From positions 1 through 43,167 of the IMG/VR virus record IMGVR_UViG_3300047440_000037: 43,167 nt of DNA; one strand, 5' to 3'. This DNA is from a virus. Under the pieces are notes generated by a model that saw only the letters and a list, made by a program, of their open reading frames with translations, was not told the origin of the DNA and searched no databases. Position numbers and translations under genes: made by a program. Numbering within the stretch: position 1 is the first letter of the stretch; every line of letters starts with the position of its first letter. Positions 24,845 to 32,874 of the stretch are shown in pieces.

Positions 24845-26391
24845 TAGTTGAGCCTTTCCTCAAAGCGGTAGTCGTTCGCTTCTTCGTGCGCCGACCATAA
24901 ATCATTCATTGTAGCGTGTTGCAAGAGCTTTATCGTCTCAAGTACAGGCGGGGCGGGACGCGGGCGTGCCCACGGGCGCGACATAAAGCCGTAACGCAGG
25001 GTGTCGGGGGCGTGGTCTTCTCCGTCCGTATCGCAATCTTCCGCGTTGTCTATATCGTGTTGGAGGGCCGGGAGAGTACGAATAATGTGTACGCATACGT
25101 TAAACACGTACCACATCGGAGTGCCGACGCCGTAGTCTTTGGCAGGATCGCCGTCAGTACCACATAGACGATCCCTAACCATATCCCAACCGCCAATGCG
25201 GTTATTATCAGCCTTACGAAAAAGTACATGCTCCATCGCCATACGTTCGGCGGGGCTGGGGCCACTGTGCTTACTGTAGGCTGATGGGTCGATTGCTCCA
25301 TACGTGATGATATCCCCTGTCTCGCGACGCTTGATTTCCTGCGCCACCCGCGTCGCCGGCCACCGTAGCCCAACATTAGGCGTGCCATTCCATCCGTAGA
25401 ACTCGCGGTAGGTTACGATTGCGCCCGTAGGCAGATATCGACCATCCGGCAGCGCGTAGGGCTCGGACACGACAGCGTGCCAGAGTACGCAGAAGGGGGT
25501 CGCACTCCCCCAATCCATACTGCGAAAGCGCATCCAATGAGCGGGGATTTTAAAGGGTGCCAGTACGTGCCGGGTGATGCTGAACTCAGGGAAGAACGCT
25601 CCCGTGATGACATTCCAGTCTCCATCCAGCCATGCTTTAACTAGCTCGGGGCTACCAATCTCGTGTAGCCTCGCGATGTACCCAGGGTCGTTCCGCATCA
25701 GGGCCAGGTTATCCTGCACCCTCGACGGGATATACATGCGTGTGGTCGTCCACGGGGCCTTCTCGATTACTCCCGTGAAGATATTGAACTGATCTGTTAT
25801 CTCGGTACTCTCGATCAACTCCATGCCAGTCGGGCAAGGGTCGATGAAGTACGCCTTGACGGCATGGTGCCCCGGCCCGCCAGGGTTCGCGGAGCTACGG
25901 ATACGTTTAAAGGGAATGTTCGCCGATGCTTGGCGTAGGCACGCCTTGAGCTTCTTGTACGAGTTGAGGTTGGGCCAGTTGGTTAGCTCGTCCCAGCCGA
26001 TCCATGCGTACTGGTGTCCCTGGTACTTGTCGCAGTCGGCCTCACTCTCGACGTGGCGCATCTTTAAAGTAGCGCCCGAGGGGAAGACGAAGGTGCGGTC
26101 TGCTACCTTATATACTGCGCCGTAAGGGGCGAAGATTTCCTTCGCGCGCTTTATAAGCTCCTCAAGCTCGGGGTAGGACCGTCGGAATATGATGCCAGCC
26201 CACGGCGAGCCCAGGTCAATATCCTGTAGGTAGTCGCCTAGCAGGAAGTCCGACTTACCCCCACCACGCGCCCCACCGAACATTATCTCGGTAACGAACT
26301 GCGCCGCTACGGCCAGGGATTGTGGCCCAGGCTGCGGCTCCCACAGTGGGGGGCCATTGTGGCCAATACCCGGCTGTAGCGGCGCGTTCAC
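24844..26391 (-). CDS. terL: Terminase large subunit
   Basis: This 515-residue packaging motor has an N-terminal ATPase with Walker A G-G-A-R-G-G-G-K-S (Lys46) and Walker B W-I-G-W-D-E (Asp134, Glu135). A C-terminal RNase H-like nuclease has D-W-G-S near residue 290, A-I-D-P-S, and the late acidic D-G-E-D-H-A-P-D. It cuts concatemers and pumps DNA into the prohead with the small subunit and portal. The start is GTG at 26391. Confidence 0.92.
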   Translation of the reverse strand: MNAPLQPGIGHNGPPLWEPQPGPQSLAVAAQFVTEIMFGGARGGGKSDFLLGDYLQDIDLGSPWAGIIFRRSYPELEELIKRAKEIFAPYGAVYKVADRTFVFPSGATLKMRHVESEADCDKYQGHQYAWIGWDELTNWPNLNSYKKLKACLRQASANIPFKRIRSSANPGGPGHHAVKAYFIDPCPTGMELIESTEITDQFNIFTGVIEKAPWTTTRMYIPSRVQDNLALMRNDPGYIARLHEIGSPELVKAWLDGDWNVITGAFFPEFSITRHVLAPFKIPAHWMRFRSMDWGSATPFCVLWHAVVSEPYALPDGRYLPTGAIVTYREFYGWNGTPNVGLRWPATRVAQEIKRRETGDIITYGAIDPSAYSKHSGPSPAERMAMEHVLFRKADNNRIGGWDMVRDRLCGTDGDPAKDYGVGTPMWYVFNVCVHIIRTLPALQHDIDNAEDCDTDGEDHAPDTLRYGFMSRPWARPRPAPPVLETIKLLQHATMNDLWSAHEEANDYRFEERLN

Positions 26392-26394
26392 GTC

Positions 26395-26802
26395 TTACTC
26401 GTCTTCTGGCAGGTTGACGCGACCCGGCTTGAACACGGCGCGGTTCAACGCCATGAAGCCCTGCTGGAAGTGAGTACGGGCAATTGCCAGCCAGCGCCCA
26501 TCAGCGACAATCTCCGGGTCGTCGCCGGTCGCCTCGATAGCCCGCAGCAGCCGTTCCTCGTCCACTTTAAAGGTATTGACGAGGTTCAGCGCCGCCGCCT
26601 TCTGATCGTTGTACCCCTTGACGGGTGGGGCTTTAAAGCCATCAGTCCCGTTGCCCAGGTTGTCAACCATAGTAATCTCCTTGATGCGGTCTAGTACCGC
26701 CCGTAGCGCATCCACGGCGCGGTCTAGTAGGAGATACGCCAGCTCTAACTCGGCTTCGCGAGTACGGGGCGGATCAGCAATGTCGCAGGGGTCGGTACTC
26801 AC
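26395..26802 (-). CDS. Acb2/Tad1-hairpin-like small protein (DUF7681-like)
   Basis: The last 35 residues read D-G-R-W-L-A-I-A-R-T-H-F-Q-Q-G-F-M-A-L-N-R-A-V, which closely resembles the C-terminal helix of phage proteins annotated with the Acb2/Tad1 hairpin domain. Acb2 binds cyclic nucleotides and blocks CBASS and Thoeris signalling. This protein is 135 residues with a central N-x-x-x-x-x-D-Q-K-A-A-A-L-N helix and an extra N-terminal helix, so it is longer than small Acb2 proteins. It lies between the terminase subunits. Similarity is from memory of the pattern, and activity is inferred. Confidence 0.65.
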   Translation of the reverse strand: MSTDPCDIADPPRTREAELELAYLLLDRAVDALRAVLDRIKEITMVDNLGNGTDGFKAPPVKGYNDQKAAALNLVNTFKVDEERLLRAIEATGDDPEIVADGRWLAIARTHFQQGFMALNRAVFKPGRVNLPEDE

Positions 26803-27032
26803 TGTATCAGCCCGTATGGCGAAATGCCCGTCGAGCCTAGTGCGAAGTACTCACTCACCATCGCGTTCACCCACTCCTGCGAGTGTGCGCGGGGGTCTTG
26901 CAGGGAGGCCACGTACCCGAGTAGCTGCGCCACCACCAGCAGGGCGGCGTCAGGCGGCAGGTCGTGGTACGCGAGCGCGGCGGCTAGGTCAGTACGTAGC
27001 GCGTCCGCGCGGCGGTGTGCGCTGGGGCTCAT
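26799..27032 (-). CDS. Hypothetical helical protein, 77 aa
   Basis: This protein overlaps the small-terminase stop by ATGA and the next start by GTGA. It is helical and alanine- and leucine-rich (D-A-A-L-L-V-V-A-Q-L-L-G-Y-V-A-S). The hydrophobic stretch is amphipathic rather than a clear membrane span. Function unknown; the coupling suggests co-translation with the terminase genes. Confidence 0.7.
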   Translation of the reverse strand: MSPSAHRRADALRTDLAAALAYHDLPPDAALLVVAQLLGYVASLQDPRAHSQEWVNAMVSEYFALGSTGISPYGLIQ

Positions 27033-27538
27033 AGGTCTATGCCTTTAAAGGGGCACTCGACAGGGGTGAAGTCCGCGTCCAGTACGTTGGAGTTGTCAGG
27101 TGCGGGTAGCGCGCGGTTGGCCGTGTTGTCCTTCATCGCCAGCCATTCCTCGTAGCTCGTAGCGCGGGGCATGAGGTTGGCTATGTTTACTTGGACCGTG
27201 GGGCGGTTGTCGTCGTTATTCTGGAACTCAGGCACGCGGGCCTTAAGTAGCGTAGTCAGGAGGCTGTCCGAGTACTCTTGCTGGGTGTCCACCAGCACGC
27301 CCTTGTAGTACACCCCCTTCTCGATACCATGTACGGCCCGACGCGTGGCCTCCGAGATTAGGCCAGCCACACCATTCTGCATGGCCTCAGTAAGTATGCG
27401 ATCCGTCTCAGGATCATCCTTGCGCCACTGTTTCACGAACTGCATGGACACGCCTGATTTGCGGCACGCGTCGAGTAAGTCGGCGCAGTTGCCTTCCAGG
27501 TGTAGTACGAGATTGTCCAGGGTTTCCTGATTACGCAT
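27029..27538 (-). CDS. terS: Terminase small subunit (probable)
   Basis: The 169-residue product has an N-terminal helix-turn-helix-like region (L-L-D-A-C-R-K-S-G-V-S-M-Q-F-V-K-Q-W-R-K-D) typical of small terminases that recognise pac sites. A helical middle (A-T-R-R-A-V-H-G-I) and a flexible C-terminus follow. It is the first gene of the leftward virion arm, immediately upstream of the large subunit cluster. Confidence 0.82.
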   Translation of the reverse strand: MRNQETLDNLVLHLEGNCADLLDACRKSGVSMQFVKQWRKDDPETDRILTEAMQNGVAGLISEATRRAVHGIEKGVYYKGVLVDTQQEYSDSLLTTLLKARVPEFQNNDDNRPTVQVNIANLMPRATSYEEWLAMKDNTANRALPAPDNSNVLDADFTPVECPFKGIDL

Positions 27539-27609
27539 GGGTGCCGGGGTGAGGGAGGGAAAGGCGCGCTCGCGTGTGGGATGCTGGAGGGGGATTAGGT
27601 GGGTGTCAA

Positions 27610-27666
27610 GCCCCCTGCATCGTTCCCGCTAAGCGGGAGCGTTGCTAGGATTTCGGCACAGGGGGC
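27610..27666. other. Nested stem-loops in the terminase leader
   Basis: An outer stem of GCCCCCTG (27610-27617) and CAGGGGGC (27659-27666) encloses an inner stem CGTTCCCG / CGGGAGCG with loop CTAAG (27621-27641). The single-stranded part lies on one side only. It sits 70-130 bases upstream of the small terminase start. It could be a leader-RNA structure or a small RNA; a packaging (pac) site is another option. Confidence 0.45.
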
Positions 27667-27931
27667 GAAATGTACTATGGAAGGGGTAGGGTTGAAGTAT
27701 GGTACTATGTTGACTACTGAATTTTTGGAAAATTTTGGTGCGGTGGTATATATTTACAACCGTACCCGCCCTGCCGCTGAACCCGGTGGCATACTTACTA
27801 GTGCAGTAAGTACTAGATACCTTTACAGTTGACGAGTACGAGTAAATTACATATGTAATATTAAATACGCGAGAGCTTTACAGTCAATGAGTACTAGTAA
27901 GTATTGAATACAGTACTAAGCAAGTAATGAA

Positions 27932-27987
27932 TACTGTAAAGGTCATGCATACTAGTAGGTATGTACTGTAAAGGTCATGCATACTAG
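27932..27987. repeat. Two 24-bp direct repeats, 32 bp apart
   Basis: Bases 27932-27955 and 27964-27987 are identical. The shared core includes GTAAAGGTCATGCATAC and starts with the variant motif CTGTAAAG. Two further CTTTACAG copies in inverted orientation lie at 27821 and 27876, each followed by similar GAGTAC-AGTAA sequence. The arrangement resembles operator or iteron arrays. Confidence 0.75.
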
Positions 27988-28101
27988 GTAGCAGTAGCGG
28001 GAGGGTGCCCGGCGCCTATAAAGGTCGTGAGTATTGTAGTTTCAAGTATTCGCTACTGAGTATTGTACTCAAACTAGTAGGCGAAGTAAGTAGAGAGGTA
28101 G

Positions 28102-28117
28102 TGTAAAGCGCTTTACA
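28102..28117. repeat. 16-bp perfect palindrome
   Basis: TGTAAAGCGCTTTACA is its own reverse complement and is made of two inverted TGTAAAG half-sites joined at GCGC. The same half-site recurs through the region. This looks like a dimeric operator for a DNA-binding protein. Confidence 0.7.
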
Positions 28118-28389
28118 GTGCTTCCGTACTCAGCTTGACTGTAGAAAATTCCTCTCTATGTATGAGTATGCATGCATGCATCAAAACACCCATATATATA
28201 CAAGTATAGTTAGAGTCGTGTTCAAATCTACATATATAGGAGCTTCACCGTAGCGATTTTGGAACTCCCGATATCTCGAACCTCCAATTTCCCGAGCAAA
28301 ATCAATGGGTTACGGAAATCGCTCGACAGTATAGATTGCATCGAATATTCTAATCTATGTTCACCCCGATTATACATTAGAGGCTAGTA

Positions 28390-28881
28390 GTGCTCGACAC
28401 ATACTCCAGTATAGACCAGACTATTGCGTGGTCTATAAAGCATAGGCCATATCTAAATCAGCAAGCCTTGAATAATTTACCGCAGATACATTGCGACGTG
28501 TTCTTACTACTGCGCTCAGGACAGTATTACGTAGTACTCGACTGGTCGCGGCGTGGTAATACTCCAATCGCGCTAGACGCTTACTTGATTACTCAATCGG
28601 GCATGGTCGCGGTATGGGATAGCCAAGTAACGCGCGGGGTTCCTCAGTACTGGACAACCCTAACAGCGCCGTTCATGGCACGCGTACACGCTACAGTGTT
28701 GCAGCTAGTACATGGCACGCGCGAGTTGTACGGCCCGGTATCACTGTTATGCCATTACGTGCCGCAGTCAGACCCGCAACCCCTAGATGCGAACATGTAC
28801 ACAACACCTGTAAAGCGCATGGGGCCTAAGCCGGGCGCGCGTCGCAAGCCGCGCGTCACCCGCTTGCCTGATATCCTATAG
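28390..28881 (+). CDS. Hypothetical protein, 163 aa; first gene of rightward arm
   Basis: A GTG start at 28390 is preceded by AGAGG. The protein has a central beta-rich stretch (C-D-V-F-L-L-L-R-S-G-Q-Y-Y-V-V-L-D-W) and a basic C-terminal tail (R-M-G-P-K-P-G-A-R-R-K-P-R). It has no recognised domain. As the first gene after the control region and with a basic tail, it may be an early host-takeover or DNA/RNA-binding protein; that is inference. Confidence 0.65.
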   Translation: MLDTYSSIDQTIAWSIKHRPYLNQQALNNLPQIHCDVFLLLRSGQYYVVLDWSRRGNTPIALDAYLITQSGMVAVWDSQVTRGVPQYWTTLTAPFMARVHATVLQLVHGTRELYGPVSLLCHYVPQSDPQPLDANMYTTPVKRMGPKPGARRKPRVTRLPDIL

Positions 28882-29310
28882 GCTTACTGCGGTATGCCTG
28901 TCGGTTATACCCTACTATTCCTATAGGGGTTAAAAGTACGAAAAGGGAACAAATCGCCCAAGCCGTTTTTCCATACTCGGACCTACCCCAAGCCCAAACG
29001 CCGCCAGCGGGCTTCCTAGGGGCTCCTAGAGGCATATGCGCTGATGCATAGCCGCGCGTTCCTGACTTACTCGGATGCATAGCGCACGCTATTCATCGAA
29101 CGACGTTAGCAACCATTGTTATCCGACTTACTGTAAAGTGTGTCTTCTAAATCACACTTTTCCATGAACAAAGCCGGAACACGCGAAAAAGTACATGCCC
29201 GGCGTCGATTTCCGTTTGAGCCTGTAAAGGGTAAGGGTATTCATTCCCTGCCCTTTGGGCGTCAGACACACCCCGGCGCAAGCCGCGCCCGCACACTAGG
29301 AACCGCACCC
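28882..29310. promoter_or_regulatory. 429-bp gap with palindromes and variant motifs
   Basis: I see no convincing gene. Two copies of the palindrome CCTATAGG (28875-28882 and 28920-28927) could pair as a stem just after the upstream stop. CTGTAAAG occurs at 29131 and 29222. An in-frame upward extension of the next gene to 29140 is possible, but its composition is unlike a protein and the good ribosome-binding site is at 29299. It may hold a promoter for the protease-ATPase cassette. Confidence 0.4.
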
Positions 29311-29502
29311 ATGACTTACCGCGAATTAGCCGCGCGCCTCGCAACCCTCTCGCCCGAGCAACTGGACGCGCAAGTCACCTATTGGGATAGCGTGACTGAC
29401 GAATATCACGCGCTGACGCACTTGGACGTGGCGCAAGTCACTGACGTGCTGGACGCGTCGCATCCGTACCTTACCGCCGCGTCCGCGTGGCAACCGGCTT
29501 AA
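29311..29502 (+). CDS. Hypothetical protein, 63 aa
   Basis: The start ATG at 29311 has the leader AGGAACCGCACCC, repeated almost exactly before the next gene at 29533. The N-terminus T-Y-R-E-L-A-A-R-L-A-T-L-S-P-E-Q-L-D resembles small phage and bacterial proteins in which a helix-turn-helix-like hairpin is followed by an acidic strand (V-T-Y-W-D-S-V-T-D-E-Y). Function unknown. Confidence 0.7.
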   Translation: MTYRELAARLATLSPEQLDAQVTYWDSVTDEYHALTHLDVAQVTDVLDASHPYLTAASAWQPA

Positions 29503-29532
29503 CCCTGTAAAGCAACCGAAGGAACCGCACCC

Positions 29533-30150
29533 ATGACGACTCTGTATGACACCCGCGAACAGTGGCTGAACGCTTTCATTGAGGCGGCGCGCCCGCAGTT
29601 CGAGGCGGTAAACGCGCCTCTCCCGTCCAACCTCCGCGTCAGCGTCGGTTTCACATCGCGCGGCGCTGGACGTGGCAAGCGCGTCCGCATCGCTGAGATA
29701 TGGTCTGACAACGCCAGCGCTGACGGACACTACGAGATTTTCGTCACGCCTACGCTCCCTGACGTGGCGCGCGTTTGCGATGCGGTAACGCATGAACTGA
29801 TCCACGGCGCGGTTGGTCTAGACGAGGGACACGGCGCGCATTTCAAGCGCGTGGCAACGTCGCTAGGCCTGACTGGCCCCGCTACCGCCACGGTCGCGGG
29901 CGAGGGATGGTACGCGTGGGCCCTTCCGATCATTGAAGCCCTAGGTCCTATGCCCTACGGCGCGCTCTCGGACGACGGCGCATCGTCGCGCCGTAAGAAA
30001 CAGGCAACGTCGCTACTCAAGCTGCAATGCCCGGCGTGCGGGTTCCTGGCGCGCGTCACTAACAAGCATATCGCGCCGCATCCGTTCCTGAACTGCCCCG
30101 TTCCTGACTGCGCGGGCGAACTCATTTGCGAGGCGACCGAAGACGAGTAA
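29533..30150 (+). CDS. SprT-like zinc metalloprotease with zinc ribbon
   Basis: The 205-residue protein has the metalloprotease signature H-E-L-I-H (His87, Glu88, His91) followed by G-H-G-A-H-F (His100/His103), which supplies the third zinc ligand as in SprT/Spartan proteins. A C-terminal zinc ribbon with C-P-A-C and N-C-P-V-P-D-C ends the protein. Spartan-type enzymes degrade DNA-crosslinked proteins; a phage role could be clearing protein from DNA or removing a host factor. It is followed by the MoxR ATPase and an unknown partner, and CTGTAAAG lies 28 bases upstream. Confidence 0.87.
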   Translation: MTTLYDTREQWLNAFIEAARPQFEAVNAPLPSNLRVSVGFTSRGAGRGKRVRIAEIWSDNASADGHYEIFVTPTLPDVARVCDAVTHELIHGAVGLDEGHGAHFKRVATSLGLTGPATATVAGEGWYAWALPIIEALGPMPYGALSDDGASSRRKKQATSLLKLQCPACGFLARVTNKHIAPHPFLNCPVPDCAGELICEATEDE

Positions 30151-30221
30151 GAGCGCAACCGGAGGCGCGGTACGCCGCGCTTCCCATTGCACCCCTACAT
30201 GCACTGTAAAGGCACCCTCAA

Positions 30222-31529
30222 ATGGCACGCGATACCGCCACATACGATCCAACGCAGGACGCCGCGCAACGCATCCTGCGCGCCTATCCGACTATGAACG
30301 TTGGCAAGTACGTCCCGATTGACGCCCGCAACGCGTTACACGCGCTTGCGACGCAATGCGGCGCTACCACGTACGCCGCTGATTGCGCGTCCGACGCTGA
30401 CTTGCTCGGACTGTGGCGCGTGGCGCTGAAATCGCCGCAGAGTGCGCGGCGTACGGCTGAGAAGCTAAATGCGCGGCTGGACGCGTACGGCGCGCGCACG
30501 CCCGCTCCCTCGCCCGACGCCAGCACGCCGCAACCCTCGGACGCGTCGTTTGACGTGGCGCAAGCTATACGCGCCGCAACCGAACCGCTGGCGCAACGTA
30601 TCGCCACGCTAGACGCTGACGTACGCGCGGACTTCGCGGACCTACTCGCCAGCGCGTCGCGTAGCACGTTGGACGCTATGCGCGACGCGCTGGCGACCGA
30701 GGCGCACGCAGCCGCGACGCGCGCTTTACAGTCGATGCAGCCGACGCGCGTAGAAGTCACGCGCCCGGATATGCCCGCTATACCTCTCGGATTGGCGCAC
30801 TGTCAGACGCCGCGCCTCATTCGGTATCTGGCGGCGGGCGTGAATGTGTACCTGTACGGGCCAGCCGGTTCGGGCAAAACCACGGTCGCGAAGCAAGTCG
30901 CGGACGCCTTTAACGTGCGTGCGTACTACGCCGCGAAAATCTCAGACGAATTCCAACTGCTAGGGTTCATGCAACCGGCGACCGAGAAGCACCCGGAAGG
31001 CGTCTGCGTACGCACGGCGATGCGGGAAGCGTACGAATTTGGCGGCGTCCTACTGTGGGACGAATTCGACGCCAGCGACGCCAACGCGGTCGCAGCGATG
31101 AACATGGCAACGGCGAACAAAATCTGCCAATTCCCGGACGCGCTTGTGCGTATGCACCCTGACTTCAAACTGATTGCGGCGGGTAATACGGCGCTGACGG
31201 GCGCGACCGACGAATATCAGGGACGCAATCAGCAGGACGGCGCGGCGGTTGACCGCTTCGTGTTCCTTAAATTCGACTATGACCTAGACCTAGAGCGGGC
31301 CATCGCCCCGAACGCAGATTGGTGCGCGTACGTGCAGACGGTACGCGAGTGCATCGCAGAACGCGGCCTTAAGCATCTAGTGACGCCTCGCGCGACGCTG
31401 GACGGCGCGGCGCTGATTGCGTCGGGCGATACCTGGACGGAAGCCGCTGACGCGTGCATCTGGAAGGGACTAGACCGCGATACCGTGGACACCCTGCGCG
31501 ACGCCGCGCGCTATGCCTTTAAAGGTTAA
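30222..31529 (+). CDS. MoxR-type AAA+ ATPase
   Basis: The 435-residue protein has a helical N-terminal region of about 190 residues with coiled-coil character, then an AAA_5/MoxR core. Walker A is Y-G-P-A-G-S-G-K-T (Lys219), Walker B is L-L-W-D-E-F-D (Asp280, Glu281), sensor 1 is A-A-G-N-T, and an arginine lies in D-R-F-V-F-L. MoxR ATPases usually work as chaperones with a VWA-domain partner to remodel or activate complexes. The next gene is the likely partner. The leader has CTGTAAAG 11-18 bases before the ATG. Confidence 0.9.
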   Translation: MARDTATYDPTQDAAQRILRAYPTMNVGKYVPIDARNALHALATQCGATTYAADCASDADLLGLWRVALKSPQSARRTAEKLNARLDAYGARTPAPSPDASTPQPSDASFDVAQAIRAATEPLAQRIATLDADVRADFADLLASASRSTLDAMRDALATEAHAAATRALQSMQPTRVEVTRPDMPAIPLGLAHCQTPRLIRYLAAGVNVYLYGPAGSGKTTVAKQVADAFNVRAYYAAKISDEFQLLGFMQPATEKHPEGVCVRTAMREAYEFGGVLLWDEFDASDANAVAAMNMATANKICQFPDALVRMHPDFKLIAAGNTALTGATDEYQGRNQQDGAAVDRFVFLKFDYDLDLERAIAPNADWCAYVQTVRECIAERGLKHLVTPRATLDGAALIASGDTWTEAADACIWKGLDRDTVDTLRDAARYAFKG

Positions 31530-31533
31530 GACC

Positions 31534-32370
31534 ATGCAAACCCGCGTTACCCGCACCCTCGCCCGCTATCACTTCGCCAGCCTGCGCGAGTTGGCCCAAT
31601 ACATTGACGCCACCCCGCGCGTCTGGAAGCAAAACGCGGGCGCGAAAGAGTACGCCTCGCAAGATTGGGACTTGAACGCCGGGTATGACGGCGCGGTGGA
31701 AATGACGCGCAGCGGCTGGCTCGAAGGCGCGCAGCGCGCGCAGAAGGCTTTAAAGGCTTTCGCGCCCGCGACGCCGCAACCCTCGCGCAAGCTTGACGTT
31801 GTGGGCCAGCGCGTCAGCGTCCCACACTTCCTGACGGGCCAGCCTAAGAACATGGTACGGCGCGTGCGTACGGCTGACGCGGGTTCCGGGCGCGTCCTGA
31901 CGCTCGCCGTTAGCGTGGTCGCGTCTGCGTTTACGTCAGCCGAAGCAATGTCCAATTACGGCGTTGCGGTCGCGCAGTACGTCAATCAGTTGGAGCGCAG
32001 CGGCGTCCGCGTTCACCTGATAGGGACGCTGGCGGTGGAAAGCGACGCGCAGCGGCTGGCCCTAAGCTGGACGATTAAGAGCGCGGGCCAGCCGCTCAAT
32101 CTCTCGGCGCTCGCCTTCGCCATTGGACACCCGGCGATGCTGCGTCGCATCGGGTTTGCGTTCATGGAACGCCAGCGCGACACCCGCGAGTTTCCCTCAT
32201 ACGGTGGAGCGCGCGACGCGCTCTTGTCGGACCTGATCGACGCGCCCGCTGGCGTTGTCATCCTTAATGGCATGAAGCAAGCCAACACCCACGCGCGGAC
32301 GCCGGAGACGGCGCTTGCGTACGTCAGCGCGCAGATTGACGCCGCGCAGAAGACCCGGAAGGCGGCCTAA
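31534..32370 (+). CDS. Unknown MoxR-partner candidate, 278 aa
   Basis: I start at ATG 31534, just after AAAGG. The middle (V-L-T-L-A-V-S-V-V-A-S onward, then Y-V-N-Q-L-E-R-S-G-V-R-V-H-L-I-G) is arranged like strand-helix-strand of a von Willebrand A fold, but the metal-binding D-x-S-x-S is missing. It resembles uncharacterised phage proteins (DUF7192-type by memory) encoded next to MoxR ATPases. The adjacency suggests a degenerate VWA-like adaptor; this is inferred from position and pattern. Confidence 0.7.
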   Translation: MQTRVTRTLARYHFASLRELAQYIDATPRVWKQNAGAKEYASQDWDLNAGYDGAVEMTRSGWLEGAQRAQKALKAFAPATPQPSRKLDVVGQRVSVPHFLTGQPKNMVRRVRTADAGSGRVLTLAVSVVASAFTSAEAMSNYGVAVAQYVNQLERSGVRVHLIGTLAVESDAQRLALSWTIKSAGQPLNLSALAFAIGHPAMLRRIGFAFMERQRDTREFPSYGGARDALLSDLIDAPAGVVILNGMKQANTHARTPETALAYVSAQIDAAQKTRKAA

Positions 32371-32371
32371 C

Positions 32372-32554
32372 ATGGGAAACTTTAAAGCCAACGCGGCGCT
32401 CACAAGCGCGCTACTGCGCGCAGCGGATACGCTGGCGCATCTGCGTCCAGCCTGCGACGCCAGCGGCAAGGCGTTGGACCGCGCCGCCTTCCTGTCATGG
32501 CGTGACGCGTGCGTCAGGCTTGCCGTACGCGAGACGCGGGAGGCGGGGCAATGA
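32372..32554 (+). CDS. Hypothetical protein, 60 aa
   Basis: The gene starts M-G-N-F-K, with Phe-Lys from CTTTAAAG at codons 4-5. The product is helical and alanine- and arginine-rich (L-L-R-A-A-D-T-L-A-H-L-R). It is coupled to the next gene by ATGA. Family not recognised. Confidence 0.65.
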   Translation: MGNFKANAALTSALLRAADTLAHLRPACDASGKALDRAAFLSWRDACVRLAVRETREAGQ

Positions 32555-32874
32555 CAACCTTTAAAGCTAAGGACGTGGAGGCGTGGCGTATCCCCGCTGA
32601 CCTAGCCGAATTGGAAGCGGCGCTAGACGTGGGACGGCTTCACGTACGCATGAACCACGGCGCGTGGTGGATCGTACGGCGCGGCGGCAAGACGCGGCGT
32701 TGGGTACGCGACCCGCAACGCTGGCGCGTCCCTATACGCGTTGGCCTGCGCGAGACTGGCGCGGCGGAACCCTATAACCTGTCCATCTTTCGCATCAGGC
32801 CGCCAGGGGCCAAATCCGCCCCGCTGGCGGCCTCTAGGCGTCCGACCCTGCCACCCCTACCCGGAGACGCCTAG
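32551..32874 (+). CDS. Hypothetical basic protein, 107 aa
   Basis: It begins M-T-T-F-K-A-K, again placing CTTTAAAG at codons 3-5. The centre is rich in Trp and Arg (W-W-I-V-R-R-G-G-K-T-R-R-W-V-R-D-P), which suggests nucleic-acid binding. The C-terminal 30 residues are proline-rich and likely disordered. No family is recognised. Confidence 0.65.
   Translation: MTTFKAKDVEAWRIPADLAELEAALDVGRLHVRMNHGAWWIVRRGGKTRRWVRDPQRWRVPIRVGLRETGAAEPYNLSIFRIRPPGAKSAPLAASRRPTLPPLPGDA

Larger units (their letters stand above)
27539..28389. promoter_or_regulatory. AT-rich divergent control region
   Basis: This is 851 bases between the two arms without a convincing gene. It is much richer in A+T than the rest and crowded with ACTAG words (at least six between 27797 and 28080), CTGTAAAG/CTTTACAG words (27821, 27876, 27934, 27966, 28111), direct repeats and palindromes. 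A candidate rightward promoter is TTGACG at 27829 with a weak TATGTA 17 bases later. The region is where early and late promoters, and possibly a replication origin, would be expected. A short open frame at 27599-27832 is judged non-coding. Confidence 0.65.

Noticed and set aside
27599-27832. 77-codon open frame in the control region
   Set aside because: It lies in repeat- and hairpin-rich DNA, has no ribosome-binding site, and its composition is not protein-like.
27797-28120. CRISPR array in the repeat region
   Set aside because: Only two exact 24-bp repeats exist, with an 8-base gap; this is not the repeat-spacer pattern.
28856-29080. Minus-strand 74-codon open frame after the first early gene
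   Set aside because: No leader or neighbour support, and opposite to the local transcription direction.
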